Source: Bacillota bacterium (GTDB lineage Bacteria > Bacillota > Clostridia > Peptostreptococcales > Anaerovoracaceae). Taken from it: a stretch of 41,488 bases of DNA. The notes under the pieces are model-generated. The model worked only from the letters and a program-made list of their open reading frames with translations. It was not told where the DNA came from and ran no database searches. The stretch is taken from the NCBI GenBank assembly GCA_017397825.1, contig JAFQHT010000101.1, positions 1-41,488 on the forward strand, written 5' to 3'. Of the stretch, positions 30,950 to 39,311 are shown one piece after another (the first letter of the stretch is position 1; each line of letters starts with the position of its first letter). A program made the translations under genes and the position numbers.

Positions 30950-32103
30950 TAAAAGAAGTTTCCTTTCTTGCCTTCTTCAAGATAATCTGCATCAATTGCA
31001 CCTTCAGCAAAGGTTGCCATTCCATTCATGGTTGCGCAGGCTGTTTCGATAATTTTGAAGCTGATAGGGCAGCCGCTGCCTTCGCCCAGTCTCATGCCAA
31101 GATTGAAATAAGGCTCAACTCCAAGGGCATCCATGGCCACCAGGTAGCCCTTTTCTTTGGACTGGTGAGAACCGAACATGTAGTTTTTACACTTTGGCGC
31201 AAGACGTACTGCGGCAAGAGCTGCAACTGCTGAAATATAACCGTCGATGACAACTGGCATTTTGTAATAAGCAGCACCGAGGAAAGCACCAACCATGGCG
31301 CAGATGTCAAAGCCGCCGACTTTTGCAAGTATGCCTGCCACGTCAGATGAATCGAGGCCGGCGATTGCTTCGTCAACAATGCGGATTTTCTTTGACAGGC
31401 CTTCGTCATTGAGACCGCCGCCGCGGCCTACGACATCGTCACCGGTTTTTCCGCAGAGGGCAGCCAGAACGCAGGCACTGGTAGTAGTATTTCCGATACC
31501 CATTTCGCCGATACCGAAGATATCATAACCTTCACGCTTAATGGCTTCGGCAGCTTCCATACCGGTCATGATTGCACGGAGCGCATCTTCTTCAGTCATT
31601 GCAGGTTCTTTGGCCAGATTCTTAGTACCGCGGCCAAGACTGCGGTTTACGATTTTGCCGGTAAGGCCTCGCTTGCAGCCAGTATCGCTGCAGCCGTGTT
31701 CGGTCATCTGGTCAGTATATAACTGTGGAGGGATTGTCATTTTTACGCCCATGTCAACAACCAGCAGGTCGATGCCGAAATATTTGGCCATGGAACTTAC
31801 ACCTGTATAGTGACGGGTGAAATTTATGGTCTGTGAAAGTGTTACAGACTGTGGTGCAGAAGCAACGCCCTCTTCCACAACGCCATTGTCAGCACTCATG
31901 ATTACAATGGCCTGCTTTTTCATATCATTTTTTACCTTGCCTGTGATTCCGGCAAGCTGGATGGAAATATCCTCAAGAGTTCCCAGAGCTCCTGTAGGCT
32001 TGGCCAGAACTTTCTGGCGGGCTCTGGCCTCATCAATTGCAGTCTGGCTCAGGTCGCCCATTTCGTCAATAGTTGTAATAATTTCTTTAAGCTGCAGATT
32101 CAT
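30949..32103 (-). CDS. cobT: Nicotinate-nucleotide-dimethylbenzimidazole phosphoribosyltransferase
   Basis: The 384-residue enzyme activates the lower-ligand base to alpha-ribazole phosphate. The start KPTGALGTLEDISIQLAGITG (about residues 35-55) is the classic CobT N-terminus, MSADNGVVEEGVASAPQSVT (about 69-88) follows, then GIGEMGIGNTTTSACVLAAL (about 197-216), and LRLGEGSGCPISFKII (about 336-351) holds the catalytic Glu. The length is slightly above the usual 350. Strict anaerobes often attach other bases than DMB, and CobT homologues accept several; the sequence does not settle which is used. The TIM-barrel gene lies 28 bases upstream; cobU overlaps the stop. Confidence 0.94.
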   Translation of the reverse strand: MNLQLKEIITTIDEMGDLSQTAIDEARARQKVLAKPTGALGTLEDISIQLAGITGKVKNDMKKQAIVIMSADNGVVEEGVASAPQSVTLSQTINFTRHYTGVSSMAKYFGIDLLVVDMGVKMTIPPQLYTDQMTEHGCSDTGCKRGLTGKIVNRSLGRGTKNLAKEPAMTEEDALRAIMTGMEAAEAIKREGYDIFGIGEMGIGNTTTSACVLAALCGKTGDDVVGRGGGLNDEGLSKKIRIVDEAIAGLDSSDVAGILAKVGGFDICAMVGAFLGAAYYKMPVVIDGYISAVAALAAVRLAPKCKNYMFGSHQSKEKGYLVAMDALGVEPYFNLGMRLGEGSGCPISFKIIETACATMNGMATFAEGAIDADYLEEGKKGNFF

Positions 32104-32130
32104 CTGAGAAGTCCTCCTTTTATGTGTAAA

Positions 32131-32898
32131 TTAAATATATTCTTTTTCTGTAAGCCACTGGAGGCAAGGCAGGCACTGACGGGCTTCAATGGTCAGGGTC
32201 GCGTCCTCAGGGCAGTAATTGTCGATTGTTTTCAGTATGTTCACCATGTCCATGGTTCCTTCATCAAAAGGCCGGTGGTCATCGCCGCTTCCGTTGTTGT
32301 TGTGAAGATGGAAGTGACTGATGTAAGGACCAAGGACCTCAATCCACTTTTTCACAGGAATATCGGCGGAAGTCATGGCGTGAGCATGGCCGATGTCAAG
32401 GCAGACCTTTATGCGCGGGTCGCTGATTTGTTTCATCATGTCAAGCATCATATACGGCTCGTCTTCCAGCACATTTTCCACGCAGATGGTGAAATCGCCG
32501 GGTTTGTCTGCCATAAATTTCTGCCAGAAAGAAGCTCCCTTTTCAGCCTGCCATGATTTGAAATAAATGAAAGGCATCCAGCCGGTATGAACCACCATTT
32601 TTTTTATGGCGAAGTACTCGCACACCTTGTAAGCTTCGTTGAGACGTACCATACCAAGGTCACGTGCCCTGTAGTCGATGGCAGCAGGGTGAATTTCTGT
32701 GAAAGGTCCGTGGAGAATCAGTCTGTCGGCACCGGTTTTTTCAATATCTGCGGTGATATTGGTGATAAGACCGGGTACATCATCAAGAAGTTCGGAGATG
32801 CATGTGTGGTTGATTTCCATGCCGCATCCGAAGTCCCGGATTGCCTCTGTGTAGTTGTCTGAAAATGTGGCCGCATAGAGCCTTTTTCTGAAATCCAT
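32131..32898 (-). CDS. Xylose-isomerase-like TIM-barrel protein
   Basis: The 255-residue protein has the AP-endonuclease-2/sugar-phosphate-isomerase fold: a possible metal-site set with E28 (MEINH), H64 (LILHGPFTEIHP), H98 (VVHTGW), E (FTICVENVLED, about 138), D-x-x-H in KVCLDIGHAHAM (about 164-175), H in ISHFHLHNNNGSGDDHRPF (about 195-213) and E in LTIEARQ (about 238-244). It probably isomerises or hydrolyses a sugar-like compound; the substrate is unknown. It is the promoter-proximal gene of the cobalamin operon, so a role in nucleotide-loop or corrinoid metabolism is conceivable, but may be a chance neighbour. An AAAGGA stretch precedes the start. Confidence 0.78.
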   Translation of the reverse strand: MDFRKRLYAATFSDNYTEAIRDFGCGMEINHTCISELLDDVPGLITNITADIEKTGADRLILHGPFTEIHPAAIDYRARDLGMVRLNEAYKVCEYFAIKKMVVHTGWMPFIYFKSWQAEKGASFWQKFMADKPGDFTICVENVLEDEPYMMLDMMKQISDPRIKVCLDIGHAHAMTSADIPVKKWIEVLGPYISHFHLHNNNGSGDDHRPFDEGTMDMVNILKTIDNYCPEDATLTIEARQCLPCLQWLTEKEYI

Positions 32899-32924
32899 AG
32901 GTAAAAAATCCTTTCTTTACTAAC

Positions 32925-33010
32925 ATTATATTTTACCACACATCTGCAATAAAAAAAAGATGTCCTTAAAATTTCATTGTGTTGCAACACTCTGGTTTTT
33001 TTGGTAAAAT
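32925..33010. promoter_or_regulatory. Divergent promoters of the cobalamin operon and the HD gene
   Basis: Plus side: TTGCAA (32982-32987) and TAAAAT (33005-33010), 17 bases apart, for the HD gene. The perfect 12-bp palindrome GTGTTGCAACAC (32979-32990) covers the -35 box and may be an operator. Minus side: TATAAT (plus 32925-32930) for the cobalamin operon, with a poor -35 box. No cobalamin riboswitch fits in the 136 to 150 bases available. Confidence 0.7.
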
Positions 33011-33049
33011 ATCAGCATAAATTAATTTTTATTAATGGGAGAAATAAAA

Positions 33050-33610
33050 ATGATTACCAGAGAAGAAGCATATGAATTATTAAAAAAATATAATAAGGAA
33101 GATTTCCACCTTCACCATGGCAGAATGGTTGAAGGAGCAATGAGATATTTCGCAAAGAAGCTGGGTTACGGAGATCAGGAAGAATTCTGGGCAATTGTGG
33201 GTTTGCTTCATGATATCGATTTTGAAATGTGGCCTGACGATCATTGCAAAAAAGCTCCTGAATTACTTCAGGAAGCAGGTATCGGTGAAGACATGATTCA
33301 TGCAATCGTTTCCCACGGATACGGAGCTTGCTGTGATGTAGCACCGGAACATGAAATGGAAAAGGTTCTTTTTGCCTGCGACGAACTTACCGGATTAATC
33401 GGCGCGGCAGCGCTTATGAGACCTTCGAAGAGCTGCCAGGACATGGAACTCAAATCCCTGAAAAAGAAATTCAAAGACAAGAGATTCGCGGCAGGCTGTG
33501 ACAGAGAAGTAATCATCCACGGCGCAGAAATGCTGGGCTGGGAGCTTGACGAACTTCTTAACGAAACACTTGAAGCAATGAAAACATGTGAAGAAGTTCC
33601 GGAAAACTAA
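33050..33610 (+). CDS. HDIG/HD-domain hydrolase
   Basis: The 186-residue cytoplasmic protein has the HD motif: HHGRMVEGAMRYFAKKLG (about residues 22-39), H54-D55 in GLLHDIDFE, and HAIVSHGYG (about 79-87), with the last Asp in ACDELTGLIGA (about 106-116). It belongs to the widespread HDIG-type group annotated as hydrolases or nucleotidyl phosphatases with no assigned substrate. I chose the ATG at 33050, because GGGAG (33037-33041) lies 8 bases before it; an ATG at 33035 would have no ribosome site. It is divergent from the cobalamin operon and monocistronic, followed by its own terminator. Confidence 0.82.
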   Translation: MITREEAYELLKKYNKEDFHLHHGRMVEGAMRYFAKKLGYGDQEEFWAIVGLLHDIDFEMWPDDHCKKAPELLQEAGIGEDMIHAIVSHGYGACCDVAPEHEMEKVLFACDELTGLIGAAALMRPSKSCQDMELKSLKKKFKDKRFAAGCDREVIIHGAEMLGWELDELLNETLEAMKTCEEVPEN

Positions 33611-33632
33611 AGAATGTACTTACTGAGAGGTT

Positions 33633-33672
33633 GGCATGTCAGGTCGGTTATGATTTGACGTGCCACTTTTAT
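33633..33672 (+). terminator. Terminator of the HD gene
   Basis: GGCATGTCA (33633-33641) pairs with TGACGTGCC (33656-33664), with one wobble and a 14-nt loop, followed by ACTTTTATTTTT. Confidence 0.75.
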
Positions 33673-33706
33673 TTTTTAAAGAAGACTGACCAGGGGAGGC
33701 ATGCGT

Positions 33707-34846
33707 ATGATAAGAATAACAATGGTAGTAAACCGTCATGAGGACAGATGGGAAGCAACTTTTGATTTTAATACAAAAAACAGCAGCGAATATAACTGTG
33801 ATCTTATGATGCACTTTTTCCAGGCGTGTATAATTGATGAGAATCTGGGAGCGACCAGAGTCAGAAAAGAAGTTACCGATAAAGGCGGACAAAAATATTA
33901 TCAGCTGAAAATGGACTTTAAATCAAGAGGGCAGATTGCAAAAGCAGTGGCTCTTGGGTCACTTCGGGGAAGGCTGAATTACAATGCGACCTTCTGTGCA
34001 TCAGCAAACTACTTTTTCAAACAAGTTTTTAAACGGAATGATATAGACGATTTTGAAGAAGTGGAACTGATTGAGCCGCAGAAAGTGGGAATTATCAGAT
34101 CCACAGGTGCCAGAGCGGGCCTGGCGGCAATTGTATATTTCATCATTAAAATGGTGTGCCGCAATGTGGAATTTGAGCAGCCGCTCCTTGTGAATGTGTG
34201 CGCGCTGGCGGGTGCTTTTGTGGCATTCCTGCTGCTTGATATGACCCTGGGCCGTCCCGGCGGAATTACCGCAAAGGAAAGTGACCGCAGCTTCTACAGC
34301 AGAAATGCTGAGGCCGCAGAAACACCGGTAAAGAAAAAACGCTGGCCCGGTCGTAAAAAGATGCTGGCATTTCAGATAAGCTGGAGAGTGGCTATTGTGC
34401 TGCTGATTGTCGGGATTTTTGTGTGGGCCATGTGGCCTGAAACGGTGGCAGAGTATGTCGGACTTTCGGAGATGACCGGCGAGGTGACGGAAATCCACAT
34501 AGAAAAATACACACCGGACAGTGATGAACGATTATTAGCAGAATATACAGGCGAAGAGGAGACAGAAACTCTCGTCGCACTTCTTGAGCAAACCAAATGC
34601 AGAAAATTCCTGATGGATGATTCTCCGGCGGGGCAGCAGCCGGGCTACGAAGTGACACTTATAACCAGTGAAGAAGAAAAAATTATTTTTATGGTGGAAG
34701 AAAACAAGTTCAAGGCAACCAGACCGGAACTGGACCTGATGGAAAAATCAGGAGATAACCTTCTGGTAATGTATCTTGACGGAGAAAAATTTGAACCACC
34801 GGAAGAACCGGGCAGTGACCAGGTTCAGGAAGGAGCAGCAAAGTGA
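33707..34846 (+). CDS. Membrane protein of unknown function
   Basis: The 379-residue protein has an N-terminal cytosolic part of about 130 residues, then hydrophobic segments near residues 140-155, 165-187 and 225-245, and a C-terminal region of about 130 residues. In this region stretches such as EIHIEKYTPDSDERLLAEY and TLVALLEQTKCRKFLMDD suggest a small extracytoplasmic ligand domain. I do not recognise a named family. It starts at ATG 33707, since GGGGAGG (33693-33699) is 7 bases before it, while ATG 33701 lies 1 base after. The GTG start of the nucleoside phosphorylase gene overlaps its stop, so the two genes are coupled. Confidence 0.68.
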   Translation: MIRITMVVNRHEDRWEATFDFNTKNSSEYNCDLMMHFFQACIIDENLGATRVRKEVTDKGGQKYYQLKMDFKSRGQIAKAVALGSLRGRLNYNATFCASANYFFKQVFKRNDIDDFEEVELIEPQKVGIIRSTGARAGLAAIVYFIIKMVCRNVEFEQPLLVNVCALAGAFVAFLLLDMTLGRPGGITAKESDRSFYSRNAEAAETPVKKKRWPGRKKMLAFQISWRVAIVLLIVGIFVWAMWPETVAEYVGLSEMTGEVTEIHIEKYTPDSDERLLAEYTGEEETETLVALLEQTKCRKFLMDDSPAGQQPGYEVTLITSEEEKIIFMVEENKFKATRPELDLMEKSGDNLLVMYLDGEKFEPPEEPGSDQVQEGAAK

Positions 34847-35622
34847 GCATAATTGATACTTTTGATCCGGAACGCCGGGCAGTACTCAATCCGGAAGATG
34901 TGTACAAGCCGGTGGAGGGCTTTCCAGATACTGTGCTGGTGACTTTCAGCAAGAAAATTATTGATATTGCCCTGGAAATGTATGAGTGCAGCCCCTGCGC
35001 CTGGCTTTATGCAGGCGAAAAAGTGCCTGTATACTGTTTTGAGACCGGAAACTGCAGGCTGGGGATCATAAGGACTCACATGGGCGCGCCGATGACGGTG
35101 GCGCTGATGGAAGAACTCATTGCCATGGGCGGGCGGCAGTTTGTTTTCTTCGGATCCTGCGGCACGCTGGATGCATCTATTCCGGCAGGACACCTGATTG
35201 TACCGGAGGCTGCATACAGAGATGAAGGAACGAGTTATCACTACATGCCGGCATCGGCAGGAGATTTTGTGAATATACCTACGGCAGAGACAACAGCCGG
35301 AACAATTGAAGATATGGGCATCCCTGTAATCAGGACAAAAGTCTGGACAACTGACGGCCTCTACCGTGAAACCCGGGCCAATATGGCAAAAAGAGTTGCT
35401 GAAGGCTGCCGGGTGGTTGATATGGAGTGCTCGGCAATTATGGCAGCAGCAGCTTTCCGCGGTGTAAGAACATACCAGTTCCTCTATGCAGAGGACAATC
35501 TTGATGCAGTGGAGTGGGATCCCCGCACAATGGGCAGAGTCCCTGCATCTGCCAGCGAGCTTTACCTGAGAACAGCAGTGGAGACCGGATGCAGAGTAAA
35601 TGTCGGAAAAGATAATTTTTAG
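34843..35622 (+). CDS. Nucleoside phosphorylase (PNP/UDP family)
   Basis: The 259-residue protein has the purine/uridine phosphorylase (PNP_UDP_1) core: LGIIRTHMGAPMTVALMEELIAMGG (about residues 67-91), FFGSCGTLDASIPAGHLIVPEAA (about 100-122), VDMECSAIMAAAAFRG (about 192-207, where the ME segment binds the ribose and phosphate), and the aromatic YAED loop. It splits nucleosides into base and (deoxy)ribose-1-phosphate for salvage; base preference is not readable. The start is GTG, overlapping the preceding stop (GTGA), with AAGGAG upstream. The nucleobase permease and phosphoribosyltransferase genes follow, forming a salvage group. Confidence 0.87.
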   Translation: MSIIDTFDPERRAVLNPEDVYKPVEGFPDTVLVTFSKKIIDIALEMYECSPCAWLYAGEKVPVYCFETGNCRLGIIRTHMGAPMTVALMEELIAMGGRQFVFFGSCGTLDASIPAGHLIVPEAAYRDEGTSYHYMPASAGDFVNIPTAETTAGTIEDMGIPVIRTKVWTTDGLYRETRANMAKRVAEGCRVVDMECSAIMAAAAFRGVRTYQFLYAEDNLDAVEWDPRTMGRVPASASELYLRTAVETGCRVNVGKDNF

Positions 35623-35643
35623 CATAAAAATCGGACTAAAATA

Positions 35644-35672
35644 TTGCTAAAATTGCTTTACCGTGCTATAAC
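35644..35672 (+). promoter_or_regulatory. Promoter of the NCS2 permease gene
   Basis: TTGCTA (35644-35649) and TATAAC (35667-35672) are 17 bases apart, about 50 bases before the permease ATG. There is no room for a purine riboswitch between the predicted start and the gene (the aptamer alone needs about 65-70 bases), and its conserved core is not visible. Confidence 0.72.
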
Positions 35673-35722
35673 AAAAAGGTGATAGTTATCGCTGTAATTA
35701 TAATGAAAGGAAGAAAAAAACA

Positions 35723-37129
35723 ATGGACAAGTTTTTCAAGATTTCAGAAAGCGGTTCCTCCGTTAAAACTGAAATAATCGCAGGGCTTACAACTTTCTTT
35801 GCAATGGCCTACATCGTATTCGTTAACCCTAATCAGGTAACAGGTTTCACAGAAGGTCTGGATCAGATCTGGAATGCAGTTTATGTAGCTTCTATTCTGG
35901 CAGCAACAATCGGTACTTTGCTCATGGCACTTTATGCAAAGAAACCTTTCGCACAGGCTTGCGGTATGGGTCTTAACTCATTCTTCTTTGTAAGCTTTAT
36001 TCTCCCACAGGTAATTTCCGGAGGAGATGCAGTGCAGGGTTACCAGGCAGGTCTTGTAATCATTCTGATTTCAGGTCTGGTATTCATGTTCTTATCTTTA
36101 ACAGGAATCAGAACATTTATTGCCAAAGCAATGCCTGAATGTCTTAAAAAGTCAATTTCTGCAGGTATTGGTCTGTTTATCGCTTTCATTGGCTTCCAGA
36201 ACGTAGGCATAATTCAGGCTAATCAGTATACACTGACTCAGTTTGTTGATATTCATGGCGCACTTAACAGTGAAGCAGGTCTTGTTTCTGTTGCACCTGC
36301 ACTTCTGGCACTTTTAGGTTTTGCAATTATTGTAGTACTTGAAAAACTTCATGTAAAAGGAAATGTTATCATTGGTATTATTGCAATATCAATCATTTAT
36401 TACCCTATTACCGGAACAGTGCCTTCCTTCGATATTACACAGGTAGGACAGTCTTTCAGAGATTTCGCCGCAGTGGGTATTACAGGTGTATTCCAGATTG
36501 AATCATGGAAACATGCTTTCAGTCCTGAATTTGTAGGCGGTGTGTTCAGTGCGATTATGTACGTAATCACTTTCTGCCTGGTCGATATGTTTGATACAAT
36601 CGGAACTTTATACGGTACAGCGGCTCAGGCTGACATGCTGGACGAAAATGGTGACCCGACTGATCTTACAAAGTGCATGGCTTGCGACTCCACAGCTACA
36701 GTAGTTGGTGCTGTACTTGGTACTTCCACTTGTACAACTTTCGTAGAATCAGCTTCCGGTGTTGCAGCAGGCGGTAGAACAGGTCTTACAAGCCTTGTTG
36801 TAGCAATCTGCTTCTTCATCTGCTTATTCCTGACCCCGCTGGCAAGCATCGTTCCCGGCTGTGCGACTGCACCTGCACTTATTTACGTAGGCGTACTTAT
36901 GCTGGGTAACTTCAAGAAAGTTGACATGGAAGATATGAGATCTGCAGCTCCTGCATTCCTCACACTGATTATGATGCCTCTTACCTACTCCATCGCAAAC
37001 GGTATCGGTATAGGCTCAATTACTTATACAATCATTTCTGTTCTTACAGGAAAATTTGAAAAGAAGGACTTCGTAGTGGCAATTATCGGTTTACTTTTCT
37101 GCCTGAAGTTCATCTTTATCACAATGTAA
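35723..37129 (+). CDS. NCS2-family nucleobase permease (AzgA-type)
   Basis: The 468-residue membrane protein has about 12-14 transmembrane helices and the AzgA-type signatures: N-terminal EIIAGLTTFFAMAYIVFVNPNQV (about residues 18-40), ACGMGLNSFF (about 77-86), CLVDMFDTIGTLYGTAAQADML (about 285-306, with the FDTIGT core) and STCTTFVESASGVAAGGRTGLTS (about 337-359). It takes up hypoxanthine, guanine or adenine, probably with protons. It follows the nucleoside phosphorylase gene and precedes a phosphoribosyltransferase, completing a salvage route: uptake, base release, nucleotide formation. It has its own promoter at 35644 and terminator at 37145. Confidence 0.92.
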   Translation: MDKFFKISESGSSVKTEIIAGLTTFFAMAYIVFVNPNQVTGFTEGLDQIWNAVYVASILAATIGTLLMALYAKKPFAQACGMGLNSFFFVSFILPQVISGGDAVQGYQAGLVIILISGLVFMFLSLTGIRTFIAKAMPECLKKSISAGIGLFIAFIGFQNVGIIQANQYTLTQFVDIHGALNSEAGLVSVAPALLALLGFAIIVVLEKLHVKGNVIIGIIAISIIYYPITGTVPSFDITQVGQSFRDFAAVGITGVFQIESWKHAFSPEFVGGVFSAIMYVITFCLVDMFDTIGTLYGTAAQADMLDENGDPTDLTKCMACDSTATVVGAVLGTSTCTTFVESASGVAAGGRTGLTSLVVAICFFICLFLTPLASIVPGCATAPALIYVGVLMLGNFKKVDMEDMRSAAPAFLTLIMMPLTYSIANGIGIGSITYTIISVLTGKFEKKDFVVAIIGLLFCLKFIFITM

Positions 37130-37144
37130 AAATAAATCATTGTT

Positions 37145-37171
37145 GGGACATCTTCGGATGTCCCTTTTTTT
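37145..37171 (+). terminator. Terminator of the NCS2 permease gene
   Basis: GGGACATC (37145-37152) and GATGTCCC (37157-37164) form a perfect 8-bp stem with a UUCG tetraloop, followed by seven T residues. Confidence 0.95.
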
Positions 37172-37175
37172 ATAC

Positions 37176-37204
37176 TTGAAACCACTGCGCTAAAGGCGTA
37201 TAAT
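37176..37204 (+). promoter_or_regulatory. Promoter of the phosphoribosyltransferase gene
   Basis: TTGAAA (37176-37181) and TATAAT (37199-37204) are 17 bases apart, directly after the permease terminator; the gene's ATG follows 48 bases later, after an AGGAAG ribosome site. Confidence 0.87.
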
Positions 37205-37251
37205 TAAAGGGTATGGTATTGCAATTTTTACTGTAAGAAAGGAAGTACCCC

Positions 37252-37803
37252 ATGTTTTATGAAATGACCATCGCAGGTTTAAAAAGACAGCTGCCTATGT
37301 TCAAAGTGGCAGACAACGTATATATCGCTGCATTTATTCTCTTCGGTGATGTGGAAATCACAAAGGCAGCAGCAGCAGAACTTCTTAAAAAAGCACCTGA
37401 ATTCGACATCATGGTAACAGCAGAAGCCAAGAGCATTCCGCTGATTTACGAAATGGCCCGCCAGGCAGGCGTAAATGATTATATAATCGCCCGCAAAGGA
37501 CCTAAGGTTTATATGGAAAACATCATCACAACAGATGTTGACTCCATCACAACAGAAGGCCTGCAGAAACTCTGCATTGGTCAGAAGGAAATAGACCTGA
37601 TGAAGGGCAAGAGAGTTCTCATCGTGGATGACGTTATCAGCACAGGAGAATCTCTCAAGTCTATCGAATACCTTGTAAACAAGGCAGGCGGCAATATCGT
37701 CGGCAGAATGGCAGTGCTTGCAGAAGGGGAAGCAGCTGACAGAGACGATATCATCTTCCTTGAAAAACTTCCGCTGTTCAATGAAGACGGAAGCGTAAAA
37801 TAA
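37252..37803 (+). CDS. Phosphoribosyltransferase (adenine PRT-like)
   Basis: The 183-residue protein has the type I PRT fold. The PRPP-binding loop is VLIVDDVISTGESL (about residues 119-132), and the pyrophosphate-binding KGP segment is RKGPKVYMENII (about 81-92). It resembles Apt in having FDIMVTAEAKSIPLIYEMARQAG (about 50-72), the Apt-type loop (EAKSIP), so adenine is the likely base; xanthine PRT is an alternative. It makes AMP from adenine and PRPP and fits with the preceding permease and phosphorylase. It has its own promoter and terminator. Confidence 0.82.
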   Translation: MFYEMTIAGLKRQLPMFKVADNVYIAAFILFGDVEITKAAAAELLKKAPEFDIMVTAEAKSIPLIYEMARQAGVNDYIIARKGPKVYMENIITTDVDSITTEGLQKLCIGQKEIDLMKGKRVLIVDDVISTGESLKSIEYLVNKAGGNIVGRMAVLAEGEAADRDDIIFLEKLPLFNEDGSVK

Positions 37804-37816
37804 TTCAGAAAAAATT

Positions 37817-37843
37817 AAGAGCAGCCCGGCGGCTGCTCTTTTA
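37817..37843. terminator. Bidirectional terminator between PRT and APC genes
   Basis: AAGAGCAGCC (37817-37826) and GGCTGCTCTT (37831-37840) form a perfect 10-bp stem with a CGGC loop; TTAA pairs extend it. It sits between the convergent phosphoribosyltransferase and APC permease genes and can serve both. Confidence 0.93.
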
Positions 37844-37858
37844 ATATACTCAGATTTA

Positions 37859-39289
37859 TTACAAAGCGCTCAGGCTGCCGGTAATCATCATCCAGATTGA
37901 CAGCAAAGCCAAGGCCAGAATCACAAGGGCAAGAATAAACTCATTTCTGCTTGCGAAGGGACTCAGCCCTTTTTCTTTTCGTCCAAGCGTGTAGACAATT
38001 ATCCCCGGTGAGTAAAGGATTGTAGTAATAAGCACGTAGTCAAGACCGCCGGAATAAAGCATCCAGAAACCATATATGGTCCCGATAATGCCGAAAATTC
38101 TGGCTGCGGTCAGTGAACCACCACGCCCGTTTTCAAATCCTTCACCCTTAATAGAAATCTTCAGATAGTAGGCGGCACTGAGAAGATAAGGAACCATAAT
38201 CATGGAAGTGCTCAGGGCATAAAAGGCCTGATAGGTTGAACTGCTGAAATAGCAGATAATCAGGAAAAGCTGGATTATACCGTTGGTCAGACACAGGGAA
38301 AATACTGGCGAACCATGCTTGTTTGCGCGGGCGAAGGCGTTCATAAAAACGCCTTGGCTGGCCGCCGAGTAAGGGCTGTCGGCGGCCAGGATGGTCCAGC
38401 CAAGCAGGGCTCCTGCCAGGGACAGGATGACACCGATGTTGATGAGCCCTGCACCCCAGGGACCAACCGCCCTCGCAAGTACCCAGGCCATCTGTGGGTT
38501 TTCCATGGCTGCAAGTTCTTCGTTTGGCACAACGCCAAGAGTAAGGATTGCGGTCAGCACGTAAATGGCCAGAATGCCGGCGAAGGCAGTAATTGAAGCT
38601 TTGCCCACGTCACTGGTCCGCTTTGCGCGGCCGGAGAGAACCACGGCACCTTCGATACCGATGAAGGACCAGACTGTGGCTGAGGTTGTGGCTTTCACCT
38701 GGTCGGAGAGGGGCAGGCTGCCGTCGCCCCAGAAGTTTTCCATGAAGATATCCGGGTCGAAAGCTCCGACGAAAATCACCGCAACAACAAAGACCAGAAT
38801 AGGCACCATTTTTGCCAGGGTTGTGATGATGTTGATGGCTGCGGCCTCGTGAACACCGCGGAGCACAAGCCAGTTTACCAGCCAGAGAACCACGGAAGCG
38901 CACACAATGGACACTAGATTATTGCCGCTGCCGAAGGCAGGGATAAAGTAGCCTATGGCCCCGAAGAGCAGGGTAAGATAAGACACATTGCAAAGGAATG
39001 CACTGGCCCAGTAACCCCACACTGAATTGAAACCCACAAAAGGCCCGAAGCCTTCGCTGGCATAACTGTACACCCCGTTGGTCAGGTCGGGGCGGACTTT
39101 GTTCAGACCGAAGTAGCACATCATAAGGCCCAGCATGCCCACGCCACAGATGGCCCAGCCGATGAGAATTGCGCCGGTATGCGCACCGGATGCGGCCATG
39201 TCACCGGTGATTGTGAAAATACCGCTGCCGATGGTGGAACCGATAATCAGGGCGGTCAGCCCGGTAAAACTGAGTTTTTGTTCTTCCAT
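37859..39289 (-). CDS. APC-family basic amino acid permease (arginine/ornithine type)
   Basis: The 476-residue membrane protein has about 12 transmembrane helices and the APC signature at its start, LSFTGLTALIIGSTIGSGIFTITGDMA, where GSTIGSGIF is the helix-1 break that holds the substrate. It continues with RPDLTNGVYSYASEGFGPFVGF (ArcD-like), WSFIGIEGAVVLSGRAKRTSDVGKAS and ILAADSPYSAASQGVF. This layout is that of the basic APC group, which includes arginine/ornithine antiporters and lysine permeases. I chose ATG at 39289, with GGAGG 11 bases upstream, over a longer frame starting at 39379 with no ribosome site. Its supply of arginine or ornithine would match the ornithine fermentation locus at the start of the window; this is inference. 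Confidence 0.87.
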   Translation of the reverse strand: MEEQKLSFTGLTALIIGSTIGSGIFTITGDMAASGAHTGAILIGWAICGVGMLGLMMCYFGLNKVRPDLTNGVYSYASEGFGPFVGFNSVWGYWASAFLCNVSYLTLLFGAIGYFIPAFGSGNNLVSIVCASVVLWLVNWLVLRGVHEAAAINIITTLAKMVPILVFVVAVIFVGAFDPDIFMENFWGDGSLPLSDQVKATTSATVWSFIGIEGAVVLSGRAKRTSDVGKASITAFAGILAIYVLTAILTLGVVPNEELAAMENPQMAWVLARAVGPWGAGLINIGVILSLAGALLGWTILAADSPYSAASQGVFMNAFARANKHGSPVFSLCLTNGIIQLFLIICYFSSSTYQAFYALSTSMIMVPYLLSAAYYLKISIKGEGFENGRGGSLTAARIFGIIGTIYGFWMLYSGGLDYVLITTILYSPGIIVYTLGRKEKGLSPFASRNEFILALVILALALLSIWMMITGSLSAL

Positions 39290-39311
39290 TCTATTTTTTC
39301 CTCCAGAATAC

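Noticed and set aside
32899-33049. Cobalamin riboswitch ahead of the cobalamin operon
   Set aside because: Only about 150 bases separate the divergent genes; no B12-box-like core or long structured leader is visible.
34825-35625. 266-codon minus-strand frame over the nucleoside phosphorylase gene
   Set aside because: Same length and place as the real gene on the other strand, which has clear family motifs.
35623-35722. Purine riboswitch ahead of the nucleobase permease
   Set aside because: The promoter leaves only about 45 bases of leader, too short for the aptamer, and conserved core bases are not seen.
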